Positions 16,109 through 24,792 of a stretch of 64,000 nt of DNA are shown here, in pieces. Position 1 is the stretch's first letter. Each line of letters starts with the position of its first letter. The translations under genes and the position numbers were made by a program. Source of the DNA: Streptomyces cyaneochromogenes. GTDB taxonomy: Bacteria; Actinomycetota; Actinomycetes; Streptomycetales; Streptomycetaceae. Under the pieces are notes generated by a model that was not told the origin of the DNA, ran no database searches, and was given only the letters and a program-made list of their open reading frames with translations. The stretch is from NCBI RefSeq assembly GCF_003963535.1, contig NZ_CP034539.1, forward strand, positions 930,001 to 994,000, in the 5' to 3' direction.

Positions 16109-17409
16109 CAGAGGGTGGCGGGAAGCGGCTCGGCGGCGGGTGGCGGCGCCAGTCGCTCCGTGCGGTGCAGACCGTAGAGGGCAGCCGCGCATACCAGTCC
16201 GAGCGCGCAGAGCGCGATCCACGGCAGCGCGGACATGCCTGCCCCGCGGGCCGCGTCGAGCGCGGCGCCCGTGCCCAGGTTCCCGACGGTGATGCCGACG
16301 CCGCAGATCGTGTTGTACAGCCCGTAGTGGGTGGCGACCAGGCGCTCACCGGAGAGCCGGACGATGGTGTCCATCTCGAACGGGTAGGCGATCATCGTGC
16401 CGATGGCCAGCAGCAGCGCGGCGAGCGTCGGTGGCACCGCCGCGAGCAGCCACAACCCCATCCCCGCCGCCGGTACGGGCACGGCCGTGGCCATCAGCAG
16501 CGGAACGAAGGCAAGGCCCATCACGGCCAACCCCCGCACCAGCGCCTGCCCGGGCTCGTACCGTGCCTTGCACCACGCCGTCACCCGGGTCTGAGCCAGG
16601 ATCGTGCTCAGCCCGGAGACGCCGAAGAGCACCGCCACCGCCGCCGTGCCGAACTCCCCGTCACCACCGAGCCGACGGACCTCCAGTGGCAGCGCCAGAT
16701 ACACCTGGAAGGACAGCACGTACGAGCCGACCATGGCGACGGAGAACAGCAGGAACGGCCGGTTGGCCAGGATGCCCCGCCACTGGGCGAGCACACTCTC
16801 TGCGCTGTCGGTCCGCTGCCGCCCGGCCTCCTCTGCCCGCCGGGCGGGCAGCGCACGGATCTGTACGACGCTCAGCAACGCGAAGATCCCGGCCGCCACC
16901 AGGCAGGTGACCCGGAAGTCCACCCCGGTCAGCACCATGCCCACCAGCGGGCCCAGCAGAATGCCGGCCTGGTAGAACACGTTGAACAGCGCGAACGCCT
17001 CGACCCTGCGCTCCCCCGCGTCGGCCGCGAGGTACGCCCGTACGGCCGGGTTGAACAGTGCGCCGGCGAGCCCGGTGGCGGCGGAGGCGGCGAGCAGTGC
17101 GGGAAGCGAGTCGACGAGCCCGAGCGTCGCGAAGCCGAGGGTGCGCAGCACACACCCGGCGACGATCATCGGCTTGTAGCCGATCCGGTCGGCGAGCGTC
17201 CCGCCGACCAGGAACATGCCCTGCTGGCTGAAGTTCCGTACGCCGAGGACGAGTCCCACGATCCAGCCGGCCAGCCCGAGCGTGCCGGAGAGATGGGCGG
17301 CCAGGTAGGGCATCAGCATGTAGAAGCCGAGGTTGATCGTGAACTGGTTCACCATCAACAGCTGGACACTGCGTTCGTACGACCGGACCTGGGTGAGCAG
17401 CCCCTTCAC
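16108..17409 (-). CDS. MFS transporter coupled to PLP enzyme gene
   Basis: This is a 433-residue major facilitator with about 12 membrane spans. The loop 2-3 signature is [13 protein letters not shown], and a long basic central loop lies near residue 200 ([14 protein letters not shown]). The start is the GTG at 17409, because GAGGAGGT lies six to seven bases upstream and the codon overlaps the preceding gene's stop as GTGA. The overlap implies that transport is tied to the product or substrate of the PLP enzyme. Export of a small amino-acid-derived product or import of its precursor are both possible. The direction cannot be told from sequence. Confidence 0.88.
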   Translation of the reverse strand: MKGLLTQVRSYERSVQLLMVNQFTINLGFYMLMPYLAAHLSGTLGLAGWIVGLVLGVRNFSQQGMFLVGGTLADRIGYKPMIVAGCVLRTLGFATLGLVDSLPALLAASAATGLAGALFNPAVRAYLAADAGERRVEAFALFNVFYQAGILLGPLVGMVLTGVDFRVTCLVAAGIFALLSVVQIRALPARRAEEAGRQRTDSAESVLAQWRGILANRPFLLFSVAMVGSYVLSFQVYLALPLEVRRLGGDGEFGTAAVAVLFGVSGLSTILAQTRVTAWCKARYEPGQALVRGLAVMGLAFVPLLMATAVPVPAAGMGLWLLAAVPPTLAALLLAIGTMIAYPFEMDTIVRLSGERLVATHYGLYNTICGVGITVGNLGTGAALDAARGAGMSALPWIALCALGLVCAAALYGLHRTERLAPPPAAEPLPATL

Positions 17410-18551
17410 CGGACCTCCTCGGCCGTGCCCGACTCGGCGCCCGCAGCGTCGTCCTCGGCGCCGTCCTGTTCCGTGCCCCGCAGCGTGAGGGGATCGATCA
17501 CCGTGGTGCACCGGCTCCAGCAGGTGACCTCCTTCTCGTCCAGACGGCCGATCAGCTCGGGTTCCGGCGCCGGCGGGGAGTCCAGCAGGCCGTGGGCGGC
17601 GCAGTAGTCGTCGTCGTAGACCGTCCCCAGGTATCGCTGCGGGCCGTCGGGGAAGACCGCGACGATCCGTGCGTCCGCGGGCATCGTCCGGGCCAGCCAG
17701 CCGGCCACCAGCGCGACCGCGCCGACACTCCATCCGCCGGTGGCGTAGTGGGAGGCGGCCAGTTGGCGGCACGTCCACACGGCCTCGCGCGGGGCGACCC
17801 AGTGCACCTCGGAGAACTGCTCGTAGGCGACGTTGCGGGGGTAGATGCTGGAGCCGAGTCCGCGCATCAGGCGGGGCCGGGCGGGCTGGCCGAAGATCGT
17901 CGAACCGGTCGTGTCCACGCCGACAACGGTCAGCTCGGGGTAGAGCTGCCGCAGGACCCGGGAGACGCCGGCCGAATGGCCGCCGGTGCCGACGCTGCAC
18001 ACGAGCACGTCGATGTGGCCCATTTCGGCGGCGAGTTCGAGGGCCAGCGGCGTGTAGGCGGCGACGTTGTCGGGGTTGTTGTACTGGTCCGGGCACCAGG
18101 AGCCGGGGTGCTGCTCCAACAGCCGCTGCACACGCTCACGGCGGGCCTGCTGCCAGCCTCCCGTCGGATGCGGCTCGGAGGCGACGTTGACCTGGGCACC
18201 GTACGCCGTGAGCAACCGGGTCATGGACAGCTCCAGTCCCGGATCGGTGACCAGGGTGACGGGGTGGCCGTACACCATCCCGGCCAGCGCCAGCCCCAGA
18301 CCCAGGGTCCCGCTGGTCGATTCGATGATCCGTCCACCGGGCCGCAGGTCGCCACGGGCCCGGGCCCGCTCCACCATGTGCAGCCCCGGACGGTCCTTGA
18401 TACCGCCGGGGTTGAACCCCTCGAGCTTCGCCCAGAAGCCGCGCCCGGCAGGGGCCAGCGGCTCCGACACCCGCAGCAACGGGGTGTTTCCCACCAGCCC
18501 GGACAGGGCGGAATGGCCCGAGTTGAGCGCGGCCTTGGTCAATGACTGCAT
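17406..18551 (-). CDS. PLP-dependent CysK-fold enzyme (cysteine synthase/SbnA-like)
   Basis: The product is 381 residues, a fold-type II pyridoxal-phosphate enzyme. [10 protein letters not shown] is the typical N-terminal signature, and the PLP lysine lies in [11 protein letters not shown]. The phosphate-binding loop is VGTGGHSAG. The substrate loop reads [10 protein letters not shown], where O-acetylserine sulfhydrylases have EPTSGNTG. That change points away from plain cysteine synthesis and toward a specialised beta-replacement enzyme. A C-terminal extension of about 50 residues (VTCWSRCTT, then acidic) is not part of the core fold. Met at 18551 is preferred; a GTG 11 codons earlier is possible. 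Coupling to an MFS gene suggests a dedicated metabolite. Confidence 0.82.
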   Translation of the reverse strand: MQSLTKAALNSGHSALSGLVGNTPLLRVSEPLAPAGRGFWAKLEGFNPGGIKDRPGLHMVERARARGDLRPGGRIIESTSGTLGLGLALAGMVYGHPVTLVTDPGLELSMTRLLTAYGAQVNVASEPHPTGGWQQARRERVQRLLEQHPGSWCPDQYNNPDNVAAYTPLALELAAEMGHIDVLVCSVGTGGHSAGVSRVLRQLYPELTVVGVDTTGSTIFGQPARPRLMRGLGSSIYPRNVAYEQFSEVHWVAPREAVWTCRQLAASHYATGGWSVGAVALVAGWLARTMPADARIVAVFPDGPQRYLGTVYDDDYCAAHGLLDSPPAPEPELIGRLDEKEVTCWSRCTTVIDPLTLRGTEQDGAEDDAAGAESGTAEEVR

Positions 18552-18693
18552 GTCTGTGTGTTCACTCTCGCTCGATGAATGCACGGGTGCGGATTCGTCT
18601 CGCGCCCCAGCCCGGACAGGGCGGACCTGCGGTCCGCGTTCGGGCCATGGGTGCGCGGCAGCCGACGAAGGCGGTCGGCTGCGAGCGGGTGGT

Positions 18694-19131
18694 CTAGATC
18701 CGCCACCGACAGGTGCGGACGAGCGCCGCGCGGCCGGTGCGTGCGCTGCGGGGTCTGCGGAATGCGTGCCGTGCCAAGGGCATCGCCGCCGTCACGGACC
18801 CGACGACGAGTACCGCCACGGCCAGTGCGCCGAGGGGGAGGTCCTCCACCGACTGGACCCCGGTACGGACGATCACGTCGGCCGCACAGTCCTCGGCCCG
18901 GTGCGGGTGAGGGCCGTGGTGCCCGTGCGGCTCCCCACCCGCGGCCGTCGCCGAGGAGACGACAGGGGCGGACGCCGGCTCGTGCGCGTCCTCGGACACG
19001 CCGTGAGCAAAGGCGCACAGCATGAGCGCCATCAGAAGGGCACCGCGGAGCGCCGAGACGAGTCGGCGCCGCCGAGGCGAGCCGCATGGGGCCCAAGGGG
19101 CGTGCGTGAGCATGCGGGAATGTGTCGGCAC
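18694..19131 (-). CDS. His-rich small membrane protein
   Basis: The product is up to 145 residues. One hydrophobic segment near residues 28-45 ([18 protein letters not shown]) is followed by an extracytoplasmic stretch with [14 protein letters not shown], a likely metal-binding cluster. A second span ([17 protein letters not shown]) and a basic tail ending CRWRI follow. The layout resembles small Streptomyces proteins labelled DUF6153, though I am not certain of membership. The true start could be the internal Met at residue 7 or later. It lies upstream of the PLP gene on the same strand. Confidence 0.6.
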   Translation of the reverse strand: MPTHSRMLTHAPWAPCGSPRRRRLVSALRGALLMALMLCAFAHGVSEDAHEPASAPVVSSATAAGGEPHGHHGPHPHRAEDCAADVIVRTGVQSVEDLPLGALAVAVLVVGSVTAAMPLARHAFRRPRSARTGRAALVRTCRWRI

Positions 19132-19308
19132 GGGTCCTCCGCGCTACTGCCACATCTCCGACGGGGGCGGAGTGAGGCGCGGGCATGGGTGGGGGCAGGA
19201 CGGCATCGACGGATGTGACGCCCCATCATGAACCCGGGACGCGACACTCGTCGTGCGACACCAGCCGAACCGGTGACGACCGGCAGGCCGGTTGGAGGAG
19301 TCCGACTC

Positions 19309-19767
19309 CTACACCTGCTGCACCACGGAGGCCGCTCTCAGGGCCCCGGACGAGGCCCTGTCCATCGGCCCGTCGGCGGCGGAAACTCGCACGGCCGCGG
19401 CGTCGTCAGAGCCTGTCGATTCGCGAACCGACGCGGCAAAGCAGGGCGGAACCACACCAGAGCCCTGCTGCGGCTGCCCGGATGCGCACTGCTCGCCAGG
19501 ATGTGACGCCTCATGACCACCCTGGTGATCGTCCGCTGCCGCGGCGGACAGCGGCCCGAACTCGGCGGCCACGCCGCGAACGTCATCATCCGAGAACGCG
19601 GCGGGGGCTGCTGCGCTGGTGACGAGGTGCCCACTGACGCTCTCGACGTGCACGGCATGGGTCACGAGGACGCCGAACAGAAGCACGGCCAAGGCCAGAA
19701 CGCGCGGCAACGGACCCACGTCCGAGGGGGTCCTGACCATGCGCCAGGCAGTCCGAGCCGTAACCAT
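19309..19767 (-). CDS. second small membrane/secreted protein, His/Cys-containing
   Basis: The product is about 152 residues. A basic N-terminus and one hydrophobic span (LPRVLALAVLLFGVLVTHAV) are followed by a periplasm-side domain with DDHQGGHEASHPGEQCASG and PPCFAAS. It shares its order (span, then His and Cys cluster) with the neighbouring gene downstream and is probably a diverged relative. No clear ribosome site supports any of the candidate starts (19878, 19788, 19767). The 177 bases between the two genes hold no other frame of note. Confidence 0.5.
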   Translation of the reverse strand: MVTARTAWRMVRTPSDVGPLPRVLALAVLLFGVLVTHAVHVESVSGHLVTSAAAPAAFSDDDVRGVAAEFGPLSAAAADDHQGGHEASHPGEQCASGQPQQGSGVVPPCFAASVRESTGSDDAAAVRVSAADGPMDRASSGALRAASVVQQV

Positions 19768-19887
19768 GCCGTGATCGTAGCGGTTCATCGGGACCGGTCG
19801 TCCACCCCTTCCGGAACACGGGTTCGACACACGGGGCGATTGGCTTGTTTGCGGCGGCGAGTGTGCCGAGCCGGCCACGACGCCCGC

Positions 19888-20724
19888 TCAGGTCAGGTCC
19901 ACGTCGGAGTACAGCAGGTGGTGGTCCGAGGACTCGGTGGGATGCACCCGGTGCGCGAGCGGGAGGAGGCCGCGCAGGAAGACGTAGTCGAACTTGCTCT
20001 GCCAGTCGGTGGTGGTCTCGCACGTGCCTGCGGACGGGGGCTGACACCCGGGGGCCGTGTCCGCGGCCAGTGCCCACATCGGGGCGAGTTCGGGAGCGTC
20101 CGGCACGGCGTTGAAGTCACCGAGAACGATCGCGCGGTCGTGCCGGGCGACCTCTGTGGCGAGTACGCCGGTCTGGTGTGCTCGGACCGACTCCTGACGC
20201 CGCTGGGCGAGGTGCGTGTTGAAGACCCGGACGGTCTGGCCGCCCACCTTGGTGGTGACTGCCATGTACCCGCGGTCTTCGGATCCTCCGTCGGGGTATT
20301 CCACGCTGACGCGGTCTGTCATCGGTGCCGCCGAGAGGATCGCCTGGCCAAAGGCCCCCGGATTCCACGGCACTCCCCCGCAGCGGCCCCAATCCCGCAG
20401 AACCGACCCGTACTCGACGTGGTAGACCAGCCCGTGCAGGCTCTCCAGATACTCCCGGATCATCTCGACGTCACGCACGCACGCTTCTTGCAGGCCGATG
20501 ACCTGGGGCGCGTACGTGGCGATCTCCGCCGCCCGGTCGACGTTGCTCACCTCGCACGGATTGCAGATGTTCCACGTCATGACCCGGTTCGGTGCGATGT
20601 CCCGGACGGCTTCGACGGGCACTGCCCCGGCGAAGAGGCCGCTGGGCGCACTGGGCCCCATGAGCACCATGCAGACCGCGATCATGGCTCCCGCAAACAA
20701 CCGCGTGCCCCTTCCGAGCACCAT
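19888..20724 (-). CDS. secreted endonuclease/exonuclease/phosphatase-fold protein
   Basis: The product is 278 residues. The start at 20724 is chosen because GAGGAGG lies five bases before it; a longer frame upstream lacks a site. A hydrophobic signal segment (RLFAGAMIAVCMVLMG) is followed by the EEP fold: RVMTWNICNPCE, PQVIGLQEACVRD (metal-binding Glu), VFNTHLAQRR, VLGDFNAVPDAPEL (catalytic Asp-Asn) and the final SSDHHLLYSDVDL (Asp-His). It is a probable extracellular nuclease or phosphodiesterase. The WNICNP region with added Cys residues suggests a disulfide, as expected outside the cell. Confidence 0.87.
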   Translation of the reverse strand: MVLGRGTRLFAGAMIAVCMVLMGPSAPSGLFAGAVPVEAVRDIAPNRVMTWNICNPCEVSNVDRAAEIATYAPQVIGLQEACVRDVEMIREYLESLHGLVYHVEYGSVLRDWGRCGGVPWNPGAFGQAILSAAPMTDRVSVEYPDGGSEDRGYMAVTTKVGGQTVRVFNTHLAQRRQESVRAHQTGVLATEVARHDRAIVLGDFNAVPDAPELAPMWALAADTAPGCQPPSAGTCETTTDWQSKFDYVFLRGLLPLAHRVHPTESSDHHLLYSDVDLT

Positions 20725-20943
20725 CGCCTCCTCGAAGTGGATACCTCCGGCATCTGACGTCTCCGTTGGCGTCTCCATGCACGAGGTTATGGGACGGGGT
20801 CGGCGGCAACACATGCGGTGCCAATTCTCGTCGAACATCTGCAGCTCATCGACGAGTTGGCATGAGCCATGAGCCCCGAGCCCTTGGTGTGAGGCCGGAC
20901 TGCCCTCGCCTCACGAGGCACTGACGCCTGGCCCCGCCGCCCC

Positions 20944-21696
20944 TCACGCCAGCGCGCGGGCGAAAACATCGCGCCGGTCCTGCGTGAAGGCATGTTCCCG
21001 CTGACTCCAGGCGATGCGGGCGCCGATCACCTCGCGCGTGGCAGGCACCCGCTCCGCGGACGCCAACAGCTCCGCCCAGAACCTCGCGTTGCGTGACTGG
21101 CGTTCGAGAACGCAGTCGACCACGACGCTGCGCTGGAGGCTGTCCAAACCGTACGCGTCGGCCAGCAGGCGGACCTGCGCCGCTTGGCTCTCCACGGGCA
21201 GCCTCTGTTTCGACGAGACGCACCACGTCCACGCCATGTACCCGAAATCCTCCAGAGGACTGCCGGGAGCCGCCGTGTCGAAGTCGATGAAGGCGACCGG
21301 TGTGCCCTTGCGGAACACGACGTTGTTGGGTCCCGCATCGTGATGGCACACCACCGGACAGCGGCCGGCCAACGCGCTCCCGCGGGTCGCGTCATGCAGC
21401 GAACGGAGCAGGGCTCCGGCGGCCGCGACCTGCTCGTCGGACCAGGTCTGGAACCGGTCGGGGACATCGCCGGCGATGTAGGTGAGCACGTCCATTCCGT
21501 CGCTCTGCCCCAGATGGCGGGGCGCGCCGTCGAAGTCCCGCTCTTCCAGCATCCGCAGGAGGGCCGCGACGAACTCCGAGGAGGAACTCGCGGGCCTGCG
21601 CACGGTGTCGCCCACCCGAATGACCCCCGCGGTGATCCGGCCACCCCCAAGCGCCGACCCGCTCAACGATCCCCGCGGGTAGCTGTGGTCGCTCAT
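20944..21696 (-). CDS. aminoglycoside phosphotransferase-fold kinase
   Basis: The product is 250 residues of the APH/choline kinase fold. CPVVCHHDAGPNNVVF carries the catalytic Asp and Mg-binding Asn, and VAFIDFDTAAPG carries the second metal Asp. The family includes many Streptomyces proteins with a TAGVIRVGDTVRRP opening and no proven substrate. Drug resistance should not be assumed. GAAGGAA lies about seven bases before the ATG. The start falls directly at the end of a decayed dehydrogenase remnant. Confidence 0.85.
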   Translation of the reverse strand: MSDHSYPRGSLSGSALGGGRITAGVIRVGDTVRRPASSSSEFVAALLRMLEERDFDGAPRHLGQSDGMDVLTYIAGDVPDRFQTWSDEQVAAAGALLRSLHDATRGSALAGRCPVVCHHDAGPNNVVFRKGTPVAFIDFDTAAPGSPLEDFGYMAWTWCVSSKQRLPVESQAAQVRLLADAYGLDSLQRSVVVDCVLERQSRNARFWAELLASAERVPATREVIGARIAWSQREHAFTQDRRDVFARALA

Positions 21697-21699
21697 TTC

Positions 21700-22065
21700 T
21701 GGGATTCCTTCGGTTCGCGATGGTGCGATGGGCGTCTGCGGTCCGGTCCATGGGCCGGGTCCGGTCGATGACGACCTGCACCGTCCCGTTCTCGATCAAT
21801 GGCCATACATGTTCCTGGACTTCGGCCACGATCGCTGCCTTTTGCCCGGCTTGGCGGGAGCGCAGTGCCGTGTACGGACGCGCGCTTGAAGAGGAGTTCG
21901 GCGAGGTTGAGTTCGCCTTCCAGGCCGTTCTGCAGCCCGATGATGACCAGGCGCCCGTCGAGGGCCAGGGAGCGGATGTTGCGCGGAAGGCAGTCGCCCC
22001 CGATGACGTCGAGGATCACGTCGCCGACGCTCGCATCCCAGCCTGACGAGGCATCAGCAAAGTCA
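21700..22065 (-). pseudogene. quinone oxidoreductase (zinc-type ADH family) 3' remnant
   Basis: A piece of the C-terminal half of a medium-chain quinone oxidoreductase is visible. It runs DVILDVIGGDCLPRNIRSL ... ELLFKRASVHGTAL in one frame. After a frameshift near 21870 it continues AEVQEHVWPLIENGTVQV, then DRTRPMDRTADAHRTI. The catalytic and first Rossmann parts are missing and the tail runs into the kinase gene start. It is not functional. Confidence 0.75.
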
Positions 22066-22243
22066 GAATCAGGCCAGCAAGAGTCCCGCCGCAGCCGCCC
22101 CCAGAGCGACACTGTGCAATCGCCAACCGCTCCGGCCTGAGCCAGCCGGCTGTTCGAACGCCTACCGGCAAGCAGGTGGAAGACAGCGAGGACTACCCGA
22201 CCGCCTTCCGCCCTGCGGCCACCACGCTGACACGTTCCGCAGG

Positions 22244-23209
22244 TCAGCGCACCCTTCCCCGCGGCTTCAACGGCACCGGCGGCAGTTCCGGCGCAGGCAG
22301 CGGAGCCCCGTCGTACCCCTTCACCTCCCCGAACCGGGAGCCCTCCATCCAGTCATGACGGGCCTGCACGATCTCTTCCTGCGACCGCCCGATCCAGTTC
22401 CAGAACATGATCAACTCCTCCTCGAACGGCTCACCGCCGAGAAGCATCAGGCCGGCGTCCGACTCGGCGCGCAGCGGGAGTTCGGTGCGGCCGCAGCCGA
22501 GGTAGAGCATCGAGCCGGGCCGCACCGGTACGCCGTCCACGTGGGCCTCGCCGGACATGGACAGGACGGCGTACTCGAAGTCCGGTTCCAGGGGGAGGCG
22601 TACGTCCGCGCCGCGGGTCAGGGTCAGGTCGGCGCCGACGATCGGGCTGTACGTCGTGCCGGGTGAGCTCGCGCCGTCGAGGGCGCCGAGGATCAGCGTG
22701 GCCCGCAGACCCGGCGCCGTGACGACGGGCAGCTCGGCGTGGTGTTCGAAGTGCGGGTCGGTGTGACGGTGGCCGTCCGGGAGGGCCACCCAGAGTTGGG
22801 CGCCGTGCAGGAAACGGGCGTGCGACCTGGGGCTCTCCTCGGAGTGACTGATCGCCCGGCCCGAGGTCATCAGGCCCAACTCCCGCGGGCGGATGGTCTG
22901 AAGGCTGCCGGTCGAGTCGCGGTGCAGCACCTCGCCCTCGTGCAGCCAGCTCACCGTCTGCAGGCCCATGTGCGGGTGCGGCGGCACCTGCATGCCGGGC
23001 TCGTCGGCGATGTCGTCGGGGCCGTAGTGATCGACGAAACACCAGGCGCCGACCATGCGGCGGCCCAGGTTGGGCAGCAGCCGACGGACTTCGGTGGACT
23101 CGCCGAGCTTGACGTGGCGAGGGCTGAGAAGTTCGCGTACGGGCTCCGCCACGACGAAACCCCGGCCGCCGCAGATGGCGGGCACCGCCTCGCGATCAAG
23201 ATTGCTCAT
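22244..23209 (-). CDS. pirin family protein
   Basis: The product is 321 residues, a bicupin. The metal site of the N-terminal cupin is visible as PPHPHMGLQTVSW with a following E in LHEGEV and a later HSEESP. The C-terminal cupin is degenerate (GSMLYLGCGRTELPL). Bacterial pirins include quercetinase-like dioxygenases and stress proteins. It is divergent from two MarR-type regulators across a 113-base region holding direct repeats, so redox or phenolic regulation is plausible. The last about 40 residues are a Pro-rich tail (PLPAPELPPVPLKPRGR). The start at 23209 is preferred over one three codons upstream. Confidence 0.9.
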   Translation of the reverse strand: MSNLDREAVPAICGGRGFVVAEPVRELLSPRHVKLGESTEVRRLLPNLGRRMVGAWCFVDHYGPDDIADEPGMQVPPHPHMGLQTVSWLHEGEVLHRDSTGSLQTIRPRELGLMTSGRAISHSEESPRSHARFLHGAQLWVALPDGHRHTDPHFEHHAELPVVTAPGLRATLILGALDGASSPGTTYSPIVGADLTLTRGADVRLPLEPDFEYAVLSMSGEAHVDGVPVRPGSMLYLGCGRTELPLRAESDAGLMLLGGEPFEEELIMFWNWIGRSQEEIVQARHDWMEGSRFGEVKGYDGAPLPAPELPPVPLKPRGRVR

Positions 23210-23282
23210 GGCGCCCAAACTAGCCCTGCCGGGGCCACCGCGTCAGTCCGTCACCCGGCGCTGTCTCGAAGCGGTTCAGAAA

Positions 23283-23309
23283 ATAGTAGCCATGGATATA
23301 GTAGCCATG
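23283..23309. promoter_or_regulatory. direct repeats, candidate MarR operator
   Basis: ATAGTAGCCATG occurs twice, at 23283-23294 and 23298-23309, a 15-bp period. Each copy leads into a near palindrome (TAGCCATGGATA; TAGCCATGTACTG). The repeats end 13 bases before the MarR start and lie in the pirin/MarR divergent promoter, the expected place for an autorepressor site. Confidence 0.55.
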
Positions 23310-23322
23310 TACTGTATCGGCC

Positions 23323-23814
23323 ATGAGCAAGGGTTCCGAGAAGGCCTCTCCGGGGTTTCTGGTGTGGCGTCTGTCGACGAAGTGGCGGGTCGCTGTCGAC
23401 CGGGCCGTGACCCCGCTGGGGCTCACCCACGCGCAGTACGCGCTGGTGGCCTCGCTGTACGGCATGCAGCGCAGCGGGGAGCGCCCCAGCCAGCGGCGCC
23501 TCGCCGACCACACCGGACTCGAACCGCTGTATGTGTCCAAGCTGGCGCGCTCCCTGGAAGCGGCCGGCTTCCTCGAACGCACCCGGGATCCCCGCGACCC
23601 GCGCGCGGTGCAGCTGGCGCTGACCGAGCAGGGCCGTGAGCGGACCCGGCAGGCGATCAAGGTCGTCCAGGGGCTGCTGGAGCAGCTGCTGGCGCCGCTC
23701 GGCGGCCTGGCCGGCGGGCGCACCCAGGAGTTCACGCGCGACCTCGCGATCCTGCTCGACGCACCTCTCGACCCGCTCGCCATCGACAGTGAGTCCGACA
23801 AGGAGCAGTCATGA
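23323..23814 (+). CDS. MarR-family transcriptional regulator
   Basis: The product is 163 residues with a winged helix: LGLTHAQYALVASLYG, RRLADHTGLEPLYVSKLARSLEAAG and RDPRDPRAVQLALTEQG wing. It is a dimeric repressor of the MarR type. It lies divergent from pirin and overlaps the next MarR-like gene by ATGA. It probably represses its own operon and pirin by binding the direct repeats at 23283-23309. The ATG has no strong ribosome site and may be read from a short leader. Confidence 0.9.
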   Translation: MSKGSEKASPGFLVWRLSTKWRVAVDRAVTPLGLTHAQYALVASLYGMQRSGERPSQRRLADHTGLEPLYVSKLARSLEAAGFLERTRDPRDPRAVQLALTEQGRERTRQAIKVVQGLLEQLLAPLGGLAGGRTQEFTRDLAILLDAPLDPLAIDSESDKEQS

Positions 23815-24275
23815 CCACCACCACTTCCCCGGCCACTCCCACCCCACTGGTCAACCCGCGCGTCATAGCTCTGGCCCACTACGCGGGGCGCTCGCTTCTC
23901 GAGCATGTCCTGGCCCGCCACGGCGCGACGTTCCAGCAGTCCGTCACCCTCCGACTCGTTGCCGTCGCGGACGGACCGGTCGAGCGGGCCCACCTGGTCG
24001 ACGGTGTCGTCGGCGCGCTGAAGATCGACGCCGCGGAAGTCCACTCCGTGGTCGACGAGCTGATCGCCGCAAAGCTGGTGGCCCCTCAGGAGCCGTCCCA
24101 GGTGCGGATCACGGACGCGGGACGGGAGCTGTACGACAGGACCTCCGCCGAGACCGCCCCCATCACCGCCCGGATCTACGCCGGCCTGTCGACGGAGGAT
24201 CTGGCCGCCGCCGGACGCGTGCTGACCCTCATCACCGAGCGGGCCGACGCCGAACTCGCCTCCCTGACCAAGTAG
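23811..24275 (+). CDS. MarR-like winged-helix protein
   Basis: The product is 154 residues. Its region FQQSVTLRLVAVADGPVERA, then EVHSVVDELIAAKLV and a short wing VRITDAGRELYD, give a MarR-like winged helix with an atypical recognition helix. It overlaps the preceding MarR gene (ATGA 23811-23814). The pair may form heterodimers or act in sequence. The sequence divergence from its partner argues against a recent duplication. Confidence 0.85.
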   Translation: MTTTTSPATPTPLVNPRVIALAHYAGRSLLEHVLARHGATFQQSVTLRLVAVADGPVERAHLVDGVVGALKIDAAEVHSVVDELIAAKLVAPQEPSQVRITDAGRELYDRTSAETAPITARIYAGLSTEDLAAAGRVLTLITERADAELASLTK

Positions 24276-24325
24276 TGGAATATCGAACCACCGTGCTCGG
24301 TTGACGGCGCCGAAGGAGGTCACGA

Positions 24326-24673
24326 GTGGACACGACGTACTACGACCACGGAACACCGGCCGAGCGCTGGGAGCGCGCACAGGTGTTCTTCGGCGCCAAG
24401 GACTACGCCGCCGCCGCGCGCGTCCTCGGCAAGCTGGTCGAGGAGGTGCCGGAGCAGACCGGACCGCGGCTGCTGCTGGCGCGCGCCTACTACCACTCCG
24501 CCCAACTGCGCCGCGCGGAGAGCGAGTTGCGTGTCATCGTCGAGCGCGACCCCGTCGAGCAGTACGCCCAGCTGATGCTGGGCCGCACCCTGCAGCGGCA
24601 GGGACGGCAAGCGGAGGCGGAGCCGTACATGCGCCTCGCCTCGGCACTGGCGGGCGACTTCGAACAGCTCTGA
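24326..24673 (+). CDS. tetratricopeptide repeat protein
   Basis: The product is 115 residues with about three TPR helical pairs (AQVFFGAKDYAAAARVLGKL; GPRLLLARAYYHSAQLRRAE; AQLMLGRTLQRQGRQAEAE). It starts at a GTG with GAAGGAGG seven bases upstream, one of the strongest ribosome sites in the window. It is a small cytosolic scaffold. The partner is unknown. It follows the MarR pair by 50 bases and may be co-transcribed with it. Confidence 0.88.
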   Translation: MDTTYYDHGTPAERWERAQVFFGAKDYAAAARVLGKLVEEVPEQTGPRLLLARAYYHSAQLRRAESELRVIVERDPVEQYAQLMLGRTLQRQGRQAEAEPYMRLASALAGDFEQL

Positions 24674-24682
24674 GCCATGCGA

Positions 24683-24711
24683 GGGGCCCGGTCCCCCCGG
24701 AACCGGGCCCC
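24683..24711. terminator. bidirectional hairpin terminator
   Basis: A perfect 10-bp GC stem (24683-24692 with 24702-24711) has a nine-base loop. It lies between the convergent TPR and PepSY genes. Confidence 0.7.
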
Positions 24712-24742
24712 AAGTCCTTCCGGTCCGCCTACGTCACCTCAG

Positions 24743-24792
24743 CGGCCGTACGCCTGCTTCACTTCACCGGCCGCACGCCTACTTCACGTCGG
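24743..24792. repeat. 25-bp tandem duplication at PepSY stop
   Basis: Two adjacent 25-base copies (24743-24767 and 24768-24792) match at 18 of their first 20 positions. The PepSY stop TAG (24779-24781) is in the gene-side copy; the equivalent codon in the outer copy is CAG. Confidence 0.75.

Noticed and set aside
18688..18703. Sequence GGTGGTCTAGATCCGC resembling a DasR site
   Set aside because: Only the TGGTCTAGA core matches the known palindrome; the right half fails, and it includes the stop codon of the His-rich membrane gene. Chance is more likely.
20944..21696. Aminoglycoside resistance gene
   Set aside because: The kinase fold is clear but the family is broad; nothing shows that an antibiotic is the substrate.
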